A DNA stretch of 64,000 nt, taken from assembly GCF_004331455.1 (NCBI RefSeq), contig NZ_SJJR01000004.1, positions 186,001 through 250,000 on the forward strand. Direction: 5' to 3'. This DNA comes from Micromonospora zingiberis (GTDB lineage Bacteria > Actinomycetota > Actinomycetes > Mycobacteriales > Micromonosporaceae). The notes under the pieces are model-generated. The model saw only the letters and a list, made by a program, of their open reading frames with translations. It was not told the origin of the DNA and made no database searches. Below are positions 48,999 through 56,487 of this stretch, in pieces (position 1 is the stretch's first letter; each line of letters opens with the position of its first letter). A program made the position numbers and the translations under genes.

Positions 48999-51077
48999 AT
49001 GCGTCGTCTCCCTCGGACCCCGATGCGTGTCACCTCCGGCCTGCTCGCGCTGGTCCTCGCCACGGCGGTCGCGGTGCTCGCCGCCGCACCACCGGCGGCG
49101 GCCCACGGCGGCCTGGCGATGTCCACACCGGCGGCCGACGCCACGGTGACCGAGCCACTGACGGCGGTGCAGCTCTACTTCACCGAGCAGGTGGTGCCGA
49201 ACGCGTACTTCGCGGTCACCGCGCCGGGCGGCACCCGGGTCGACAACGGCTGGAACCACGGGGCGCCCCGGCAACTGGACCAGCCGGTGCGGGAGTACTT
49301 CCTGGTCGACGGCATGTTCCAGCCCCGCGAGTACACGACGGGCTTCCCGGCCGTGGTGAACCTGGCGCACCTGCCGGCGGCGGGGCAGTACACGGTCAGC
49401 TACCTCTCGGTGGCCTCCGACGGCGAACTGGTACGCGGCACCATGAGCTTCCGCTACACCGGGCCGGTGACCCCGGCGCCGGCAGGGTGGAGCCCGCCGA
49501 CCGGGCAACCGGACCCGGCGCTGCTGGCCGCCGCCGAGCAGCACGGGCACGATGGCGGGTCGTCCTCGGCATCCGCCGCACCGCCGGCCTCGGCACCACC
49601 GGCGGCCGCTCCGGTGCCGGCCCGCGACGGCGGCCCCGGCGCCGGCACCTGGACCGCCGTCGCGGTGGCGATCGCGCTCGCCCTGACCGGTCTGCTCGCC
49701 TGGCGCCGACCGGCCACCGTGGCCCGGCTGCTCGGTCGACCCGGGGCTGCGGCCGGAAACGGTCGCCGCTCCGGCGCGGCCACCCGCAACGCGACGAGGA
49801 AGAACGCGGCGCCGCGCTCCGGCGGCGGCACCCGCACCGGCTCCGGCGCCCGTCGGGCTGCCACCGGTGCGGGCCAGAGCACGACGGCGTCGGGTCCGGC
49901 GGCGAAGGGTAAGGCCGGCAGTGCGGGCGCGGACGGCCGGCGGCGTACGGCGGCCGTGCCGGCAGCCCGTCGCGGCGGCGCGGCGGTCACCGCGAGCGTG
50001 GCCCCGGCGGCCCCGGCATCGACTGCCGGCCCGGCGGCGGCGTCGACCGCCGGCCCCGAGGCGGTGTCGTCGGGCGGTGTCGCCACCGCCGAGGCGATCC
50101 CGTTGCCCGCCATGACGGACGCGGGCGAGCCGGCACCGGCCGAGCGGTCGAGCAACACCCGGCTGGCGCTGCTCGTCGGTGGGCTGGTGATCGCTCTGCT
50201 GGCGGGGTTCGGGCTCGGCCGGCTGGGCGCCGCCGAGCAGCCGGGCGCCATCGGCGCGCCGCCGAGCGGGGCGAGCGGGGCCGGCGCGCCGGTCGCCGGG
50301 TCGGCCGGCGACGGACACCAGCACCCGCCGGGCACCAGTGCGCACGCGCACACCGGCGACGGCTCGGACCAGACGCAGGCCACCGGCGCCTGGGTCAGCG
50401 CCGCCGGGTACACCCTGCAACCGGTGCAGCGGTCCCAGCCGCCCGGCGTACCGGTGGACTACCAGTTCCGCATCGTCGACGGCAACCGGCAGGCGGCGAC
50501 GGATTTCGCGGTGGTCCACGAGAAGCCGTTGCACCTCATCGTGGTGGGTCGTGACCTCAGCGGCTACCAGCATCTGCATCCGACCATGACCGCCGACGGG
50601 CGCTGGAGCGTACCGCTGGAACTGCCCCGGGCCGGTGACTACCGCATCTATGCCGACTTCACCGTCACCACGGCCGACGGCCGGCAGTTGCCGCTGGTGC
50701 TCGGCGTCGACCATCACGTGCCGGGCGTCTACACGCCGGCACAGCTGCCCGCGCCGACGCCGCAGGCCACCGCCGGGCCGTTCACCGTGTCGATCGAGGG
50801 TACGCCGACAATCGGGCTGAGCGCCCCGGTCGTGCTACGGGTCGCCGGGGCCGCCGGCTCGGCCGAGCTGGAGCGCTACCTCGGCGCGTACGGGCACCTG
50901 GTCGTGGTGCGTGAGGGCGACCTGGGCTACGTGCACGTGCACCCGGAGCCGGATCTGGTCGACGGGGCGGTGAAGTTCTGGCTGACCGTGCCGAGCGCCG
51001 GCCGATACCGGGCGTTCTTCGACTTCCAGGTCGACGGGAAGGTGCACACCGCCGAGTACACGATCGACCTGGGCTGA
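48999..51077 (+). CDS. CopC-domain copper-related fusion protein with two TM helices and a His-rich extracytoplasmic part
   Basis: A 692-residue surface protein. A signal peptide ends at AAA-HGGLAMSTPA, leaving His36 at the mature N-terminus, where CopC proteins bind copper. Residues 36 to about 155 are a CopC beta-barrel. A first transmembrane helix lies at about 217-236, then about 150 residues of basic, Ala/Gly-rich linker, then a second helix at about 388-410. Outside again, a His-rich stretch GHQHPPGTSAHAHTGDG precedes a C-terminal domain with further His pairs (YQHLHPTM, VDHHVPG, YVHVHPEP) of Ig or cupredoxin-like look. A periplasmic-type metal handling role is likely. The ATG at 48999 is chosen for GTGAGG upstream. 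Confidence 0.8.
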   Translation: MRRLPRTPMRVTSGLLALVLATAVAVLAAAPPAAAHGGLAMSTPAADATVTEPLTAVQLYFTEQVVPNAYFAVTAPGGTRVDNGWNHGAPRQLDQPVREYFLVDGMFQPREYTTGFPAVVNLAHLPAAGQYTVSYLSVASDGELVRGTMSFRYTGPVTPAPAGWSPPTGQPDPALLAAAEQHGHDGGSSSASAAPPASAPPAAAPVPARDGGPGAGTWTAVAVAIALALTGLLAWRRPATVARLLGRPGAAAGNGRRSGAATRNATRKNAAPRSGGGTRTGSGARRAATGAGQSTTASGPAAKGKAGSAGADGRRRTAAVPAARRGGAAVTASVAPAAPASTAGPAAASTAGPEAVSSGGVATAEAIPLPAMTDAGEPAPAERSSNTRLALLVGGLVIALLAGFGLGRLGAAEQPGAIGAPPSGASGAGAPVAGSAGDGHQHPPGTSAHAHTGDGSDQTQATGAWVSAAGYTLQPVQRSQPPGVPVDYQFRIVDGNRQAATDFAVVHEKPLHLIVVGRDLSGYQHLHPTMTADGRWSVPLELPRAGDYRIYADFTVTTADGRQLPLVLGVDHHVPGVYTPAQLPAPTPQATAGPFTVSIEGTPTIGLSAPVVLRVAGAAGSAELERYLGAYGHLVVVREGDLGYVHVHPEPDLVDGAVKFWLTVPSAGRYRAFFDFQVDGKVHTAEYTIDLG

Positions 51078-51207
51078 CCGTCCGGTCGCTGTGCCGGGTG
51101 GCGCGGGGTCGGCGCCGCTGCCATGCAGGTCCGCCGGCTGGGAGCGATCACATCGGACTAACCGGGAGATGTTGCTTGGAGATTTCAACGAAGTATCGGC
51201 ATGGGTC

Positions 51208-51232
51208 TTGACGATCGTTGTTAACGCTAACA
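51208..51232 (+). promoter_or_regulatory. LacI-type operator and -35 element upstream of the GH43 cluster
   Basis: TTGACG (51208-51213, within TCTTGACG) is followed after five bases by TGTTAACGCTAACA (51219-51232), with perfect TGTTA/TAACA arms. The box sits between -35 and -10 positions, where a LacI-type repressor would block transcription. It matches the element at 17216-17243. It lies 39 bases before the start of the first glycosidase. Confidence 0.75.
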
Positions 51233-51270
51233 GCATTAAGGTCCCGTCACGCTCGCGTCTGGAGCTCGCT

Positions 51271-54200
51271 ATGCAAGTGTCCGTCGCCGCCGTCTCCGAC
51301 CCCCGCCCCGCGTCCGGACCGTCCCGCCTCGCCACCCCACTTCACGTCGCCGTCCGCACCGCGACCCGCCTCGCCACCGCGTTGCGGCCACGTCGTCGCG
51401 GCCTCGCGATGGCCACCGCCGGCGCGCTGCTCGGCGCCGCTTTCGTTGCACCCGGTGCGGCGGCGCACGCCGCCGAGCCCTGGTCGCCCCGATCGTCGTA
51501 CACCTCGACGGATCGTGGTGACGGCACCTACACCGTGCCGTTGCTCCGCTCCGACGTGCCGGACATCAGCGTGGAGCGGGTGCCGGCGGCCGAGAACGAC
51601 GAGGGCCGCGACCTCTACTACATGATCAGCACCACCATGCACCTGAGCCCGGGTGCGCCCATCATGAAGTCGTACGACCTGGTCAACTGGGAGATCGTCA
51701 ACTACGTCTTCGACCGGGCGAGCATCGGCGACTCGTTCTCGCTGCGCAACGGCCAGAACTCGTACGGCCAGGGCCAGTGGGCGTCGTCGCTGCGCTACCA
51801 CGACGGCATGTTCTACGTCGCCTTCAACACCAACAACCTCAACGGCGCGTACATCTACCGCACCGACGACATCGAGAACGGCGCGTGGCAGCGTACGGCC
51901 CTGGGCCGGGGGCTGCACGACCCCTCGCTCTTCTTCGACCACGACGGTACGCCGTACATCTTCTATGGCAACGCGAACATCAGCGCGGTACGGCTGAACT
52001 CCGACCTGACCGCCATCGTGCAGGACTACCCGAACGTCTTCACCGCGAGCAACTACGCGGGACAGCCCTTCATCGGCGGCCTCTTCGAGGGCGCGCAGTT
52101 CTACTACATCGACGGCTACTACTACGCGGTGATCATCACCTGGCCCTCCGGCCAGGGTCGCCAGGTGGTCATGCTCCGGTCGCCGGAATTGCTCGGGCGG
52201 TACACCTCGGCCGGCGGGGTGAACACCTACGAGGCCCGGGGCGTGCTCAACTCCAACGGCTTCGCGCAGGGCAGTCTGGTGCCGATCTCCCGGGAGGGCG
52301 GCCAGACCGACTGGTACGGCATGTTCTTCCGGGACACCTTCCCGATCGGCCGCATCCCGGCGCTGATCCCCGCCACCTGGTCCAACGGCTGGCCGACATT
52401 CGGCAACAACGGCGTCGTACCGGTGGAGGGCCCGTTCGCCAAGCCGATCGCGTTGAGTCCGGCCGAGGAGCGGTTCGAGCGGCAGAAGAGCATCGTCGTC
52501 TCGGACGACTTCGCCAACGACGCGCCGCACAAGGCGTACCTGGACGAGCAGTGGACGATCCCGGCGGCGCCCGACATCGACGAGTCGCTGCTCGGTGTCG
52601 AACTGCTGGACAACTCCGGATTCGAGTCCGGCGCGCTGTCGCCGTGGGCCGCGCAGTTCGGTGCGACGCTCGCGCTGGACACCGCCGACCCGGCCGGTGG
52701 ATCGGCGGCGCTGAAGGTCAGCGACCGCACCCTCAACGGCTCCGGGCCCAACCAGTACCTCAACGGCAAGATGCAGCACGGCGTCACCTACACCGTCTCC
52801 GCGAAGATCAAGTACACCTCGGGTCCGAGTAGCGTACGGTTCAACCTCGCCGCCGACTGGGGCTCGGGCGTGCAGGTGATGACCTTCGGCAACGTCCCGG
52901 CGGGGCAGTGGACCACCGTCACCGGCCAGTACACCGTGCCGGCCACGGCGAACCTGAACAACTTCAAGTTCGCGGTGGAGACGCCGTGGGCCAACCCGCA
53001 GCCGCCGTCGTCGAGCGTGGAGTACCTGATCGACGACGTGTCGATCGTCGGGCAGCGGCCCACCATCGAGCACCCGACCGAGGCCGAGATCAGGCCGAAC
53101 GGGTCGCGGCTGGACATGGCCTGGGAGTGGAACCACGCGCCGGACAACCGCTACTGGTCGCTCACCGACCGGGAGGGCTGGCTGCGGCTGACCACCGGCA
53201 AGGTGGTCACCGGCAACTACATCTACACGAAGCTGTCCAACCGGTCGGAGTTGGCCTGGTTCGAGGAGGCCCGCAACACGCTCTCGCAGCGCACCTTTGG
53301 GCCCCGACAGTCGGCCGAGACCAAGATGGACATCTCGCGGATGAAGGACGGCGACGTCGCCGGCCTGGCCGCGTACAACCGGGGCTTCTCGTACGTGGCG
53401 GTCAAGCGCGTCGGTGGGGTGAACACGATCGGCGTGGTCAACCGCGGTCAGCCGTTCGCGGTCGACCTCGACCAGGCGACGCTGGAGAACTTCCTGCCGG
53501 GCACCACGGCCTCGCTGGGCGCCGCGACCGAGGTCCACGTCAAGGCGGACCTCGACTTCGCCTCGCCGACCGGGCAGCTCTGGACGACGTTCTACTACAG
53601 CCTCGACGGGCTGACCTGGACGCAACTGGGCAACCGGGTCGGACCGCAGACGCTGGACGGCAGCCTCGCCCACTTCATGGGCCACCGGGTCGGCCTGTTC
53701 AACTACGCGACCCAGCAGACCGGCGGGCAGGTCGACTTCGACCACTACCTGCTCAGTGACACGCTGACCGCGCAGAACCGGCCACTGAACACCGGCGAAC
53801 TCGACGCGGCCATCGCGTACGCGGCAACGTTGCACGAGTCGGAATACCCGGCCGACGCCTGGGCCGCGATGCGGGCCGCGCTCGCGGCGGCGACGTCGGC
53901 GCGGGCCGGTGAGTTCGGCACCCAGAACCAGATCGACGCGCCGGAACGGGCGTTGAGCTTCCACCTGGCCCGGCTCGGCGTGCTCATGACGGACTCGCCC
54001 GAGGTGCCGTTCACCGCGACCGCGCAGGCGCGGTGCATCGGCGGCACGGCGTACCTGGCGGTGCAGGCGCGCAACGACCACGACGCGCCGGTGCGGGTCG
54101 TGCTGGAGACGGCGTTCGGCGAGCGGTCGGTGGCGAACGTCGCGCCGGGTGCCAACGCGTTCCAGCAGTTCAACGCCCGCGCCGCTTCGGTTCCGGCCGG

Positions 54201-54312
54201 CACGGCGACCGTCCGGGTCACCGGGACGATCGACGGCAAGGACGTGACGACCGCCCGCAGTGCCGAATATCCCGCCGTCAACTGCGCCGCCGATCCCCGT
54301 CAGGCGCAGTGA
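51271..54312 (+). CDS. Secreted multidomain GH43 beta-xylosidase/arabinofuranosidase
   Basis: A 1013-residue exported enzyme. The signal peptide is preceded by a long basic stretch (cleavage near AHA-AE, residue 68). GH43 propeller: base Asp98 in RSDVPDISVERV, Asp217 in LHDPSLFFD, acid Glu273 in LFEGAQFYYIDG, with YYMISTTMHLSPGAPIM as in β-xylosidases. Next come a CBM4_9-type module (about 450-595), a concanavalin-like C2 module (600-830), a FIVAR-like helical hairpin (about 845-905) and a C-terminal module with two Cys (about 914-1005) shared with the next two enzymes. GGAG precedes the ATG. Probable action is release of xylose or arabinose from xylan; it heads the cluster behind a LacI-type operator. 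Confidence 0.9.
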   Translation: MQVSVAAVSDPRPASGPSRLATPLHVAVRTATRLATALRPRRRGLAMATAGALLGAAFVAPGAAAHAAEPWSPRSSYTSTDRGDGTYTVPLLRSDVPDISVERVPAAENDEGRDLYYMISTTMHLSPGAPIMKSYDLVNWEIVNYVFDRASIGDSFSLRNGQNSYGQGQWASSLRYHDGMFYVAFNTNNLNGAYIYRTDDIENGAWQRTALGRGLHDPSLFFDHDGTPYIFYGNANISAVRLNSDLTAIVQDYPNVFTASNYAGQPFIGGLFEGAQFYYIDGYYYAVIITWPSGQGRQVVMLRSPELLGRYTSAGGVNTYEARGVLNSNGFAQGSLVPISREGGQTDWYGMFFRDTFPIGRIPALIPATWSNGWPTFGNNGVVPVEGPFAKPIALSPAEERFERQKSIVVSDDFANDAPHKAYLDEQWTIPAAPDIDESLLGVELLDNSGFESGALSPWAAQFGATLALDTADPAGGSAALKVSDRTLNGSGPNQYLNGKMQHGVTYTVSAKIKYTSGPSSVRFNLAADWGSGVQVMTFGNVPAGQWTTVTGQYTVPATANLNNFKFAVETPWANPQPPSSSVEYLIDDVSIVGQRPTIEHPTEAEIRPNGSRLDMAWEWNHAPDNRYWSLTDREGWLRLTTGKVVTGNYIYTKLSNRSELAWFEEARNTLSQRTFGPRQSAETKMDISRMKDGDVAGLAAYNRGFSYVAVKRVGGVNTIGVVNRGQPFAVDLDQATLENFLPGTTASLGAATEVHVKADLDFASPTGQLWTTFYYSLDGLTWTQLGNRVGPQTLDGSLAHFMGHRVGLFNYATQQTGGQVDFDHYLLSDTLTAQNRPLNTGELDAAIAYAATLHESEYPADAWAAMRAALAAATSARAGEFGTQNQIDAPERALSFHLARLGVLMTDSPEVPFTATAQARCIGGTAYLAVQARNDHDAPVRVVLETAFGERSVANVAPGANAFQQFNARAASVPAGTATVRVTGTIDGKDVTTARSAEYPAVNCAADPRQAQ

Positions 54313-54356
54313 GCCGACATGACGACGCATTCGCGAAGGAAGGTCGGGCAGCGGAG

Positions 54357-56393
54357 ATGACAGATGGCTCTCGATGGCGGCGCAACCTCGCGCTGTCGTC
54401 CACCGCGACACTGGTGGCCGTGGGCTTGGTTTCGGGGGGTGGCGGCCCGGTAGCCGCCGCCCCGGGCGACACCGCCGCGACCGGGCTCGCGGCGCAGGCA
54501 CTGGATCTGATCACGATTCCCAACGCCGACGACGTCCGGGGCAACGTGACACTGCCGACGGCGGTGGCGGACGCGGTGGTCGAGTGGACCTCGTCGGATC
54601 CGGACGTCGTGTCCGACGAGGCGAACGGGGCCATCGCGGCGGGCGTGGTGACACGACCACCCGTCGGGGCTGAACCGGCGACGGTGACCTTGACGGCCTG
54701 CGCCACCGTCGGCGACAGCGAGGCGTGCCGCGCGTTCGCGCTCACGGTGCGCCCCGCGGTGGAACTCGCCCCGTTCTCCCGTTACGGCATGGCGAACTTC
54801 GCCCGGTCCAACAACCACGCGGGGCAGCAGATCTACATGGCCACGAGCGTCGGCAACGACGCGACCCGCTGGGTGGCCGTCAACAACGGTGAGATCGTCC
54901 TGCAGTCCACCAAGGGCATGCACGCCGTGCGTGACCCCTCGATCGTCCGGGCACCGGAGGGGGACAAGTTCTACCTCGTCGCCACGGACCTGAACGTCAA
55001 CGGCAACGCGTACGGGTGGCGGGGCTGGGACTGGGCGCAGAGTGGTGCCAGCCGCTACATCGAGGTCTGGGAGTCCACCGACCTGCGTACCTGGTCGGAG
55101 CAGCGACACGTGCTGGTGGCTCCGCCGGAGGCCGGAATGACCTTCGCTCCGGAGGCCATCTGGGATCCGTCCATCGGGGCCTATGTCGTGTACTGGACGT
55201 CGTCGATGTACCCGACGGGTTCCTACTTCACGACCGACCGCAACGACCCGAACGGCCGGTATCCGCTGACCCGGAACCAGACCCTCTACACCACGACCCG
55301 TGACTTCGTCACGTTCACCCCGGCCCGGACGATGAGCAACCGGCCCAACCACGGGACGCTCGACGCCGTCATCGTCAAGGACGAGGCGGACGGCTCGTAC
55401 CACCGGTTGGTCACCGACCGCACGTCCACCGGCCCCGGGACCACGAAGTACGTACCCTCCTGTCCCTCCGAGGACATCTACCAGGAGCGGGCTACGTCGA
55501 TTCTCGCCCCGGAGGACGACTGGGAACTCGTCGCGAGCTGCATCACCCACTCGACGATGAACACCCGGTACGCCGAGGCACCGCTGCTGGTGCCGGCGAA
55601 CCCCGGCGACGAGCGCGGGTCGGGCTACTACATGTACGTCGACCAGCAGTGGGCCGGCGCACCATCGGGCAACTACATGGAGCAGCAGCTCCATCCGTAC
55701 TGGACGGATGACCTCTCGTCGGGTGAGTGGACGCCCATCGACTGGGGGCAGAAGCCGAACTACAACCTGGCGCTCGGCGTCATCCGGCACGGCAGCGTCT
55801 TCGCGTTGACCCAGGCGGAACACGCCGCCCTGCGCGGCGCGGACCTGTCGTCGGTATCGGTGCTGACACCCCCGACCAGGACCACCTACTCCGTCGGCGA
55901 GGCCCTCGACCTCACCGGCCTGGTGGTCACGGCCGACTACACCGACGGGGTACGCGACGAGGAGCTGTTGCGGGGCCACGGCGGGTACTCGGTGTCGGGG
56001 TACGACCCGACCATCCCCGGCGAGCAGACGGTCACCGTGTCGTACACGGTGGTCGACGTGACGAAGACCGCGTCGTTCACGGTCGACGTCGTCGGTCCGC
56101 AGGTGCCGGTCACCGTCACCGCCCAGGCCCGGTGCGTCGCCGGTAAGGCGTACCTGGCGGTGCAGGTGCGCAACGACCACGACGCGCCGGTGGACGTCGT
56201 GCTGGCCACGGCGTACGGCGAGCGGTCGGTGGTGGCCGTCGCGCCGGGCGCCAACGCGTTCCAGCAGTTCGCCACCCGGGCCGCGTCGGTGCCGGCCGGT
56301 ACGGCGACCGTCCGGGCCACCGGAACGGTCGACGGCCACGACGTGACGACCATCCGCACCACGGATTACCTCGCCGCCTCCTGCGGCGGATGA
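54357..56393 (+). CDS. Secreted GH43-like glycosidase with Ig-like modules
   Basis: A 678-residue exported protein. After the signal peptide (cleavage near VAA-AP) comes an atrophied Ig-like domain (VVEWTSSDPDVVSDEANG), then a GH43-type propeller with HAVRDPSIVR (Asp193), FAPEAIWDPSIGAYVVYW and a probable acid Glu407 in RYAEAPLLVP. The usual N-terminal Asp base is not evident. A Big_3-like Ig module (YSVGEALDLTGLVVTADYTD) and the shared C-terminal two-Cys module follow. I prefer the ATG at 54357; a GTG at 54309 overlapping the upstream stop (GTGA) is possible. It follows the first GH43 gene closely and is probably co-transcribed; its substrate is likely arabinan or arabinoxylan. Confidence 0.87.
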   Translation: MTDGSRWRRNLALSSTATLVAVGLVSGGGGPVAAAPGDTAATGLAAQALDLITIPNADDVRGNVTLPTAVADAVVEWTSSDPDVVSDEANGAIAAGVVTRPPVGAEPATVTLTACATVGDSEACRAFALTVRPAVELAPFSRYGMANFARSNNHAGQQIYMATSVGNDATRWVAVNNGEIVLQSTKGMHAVRDPSIVRAPEGDKFYLVATDLNVNGNAYGWRGWDWAQSGASRYIEVWESTDLRTWSEQRHVLVAPPEAGMTFAPEAIWDPSIGAYVVYWTSSMYPTGSYFTTDRNDPNGRYPLTRNQTLYTTTRDFVTFTPARTMSNRPNHGTLDAVIVKDEADGSYHRLVTDRTSTGPGTTKYVPSCPSEDIYQERATSILAPEDDWELVASCITHSTMNTRYAEAPLLVPANPGDERGSGYYMYVDQQWAGAPSGNYMEQQLHPYWTDDLSSGEWTPIDWGQKPNYNLALGVIRHGSVFALTQAEHAALRGADLSSVSVLTPPTRTTYSVGEALDLTGLVVTADYTDGVRDEELLRGHGGYSVSGYDPTIPGEQTVTVSYTVVDVTKTASFTVDVVGPQVPVTVTAQARCVAGKAYLAVQVRNDHDAPVDVVLATAYGERSVVAVAPGANAFQQFATRAASVPAGTATVRATGTVDGHDVTTIRTTDYLAASCGG

Positions 56394-56408
56394 CAACCCA
56401 TCTGATCT

Positions 56409-56442
56409 GCCCCGGGGCCGTTTCCCACGCCGGCCCCGGGGC
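56409..56442. terminator. Hairpin between the second and third GH43 genes
   Basis: A perfect 12-bp stem, GCCCCGGGGCCG with CGGCCCCGGGGC, and a ten-base loop. It starts 16 bases after the stop. Because the next gene has its own strong ribosome site, it may attenuate rather than end transcription. Confidence 0.75.
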
Positions 56443-56487
56443 GCCGATGAACTCCCCTGCCCATCACCACACCAAGGAGGACATCTC

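Noticed and set aside
51247..54501. A minus-strand open frame of more than a thousand codons opposite the first GH43 gene
   Set aside because: It lies entirely opposite a gene with intact signal peptide, catalytic residues and modules. Its translation is Arg/Gly/Val/Asp low-complexity without any domain, the usual result of high third-position GC.
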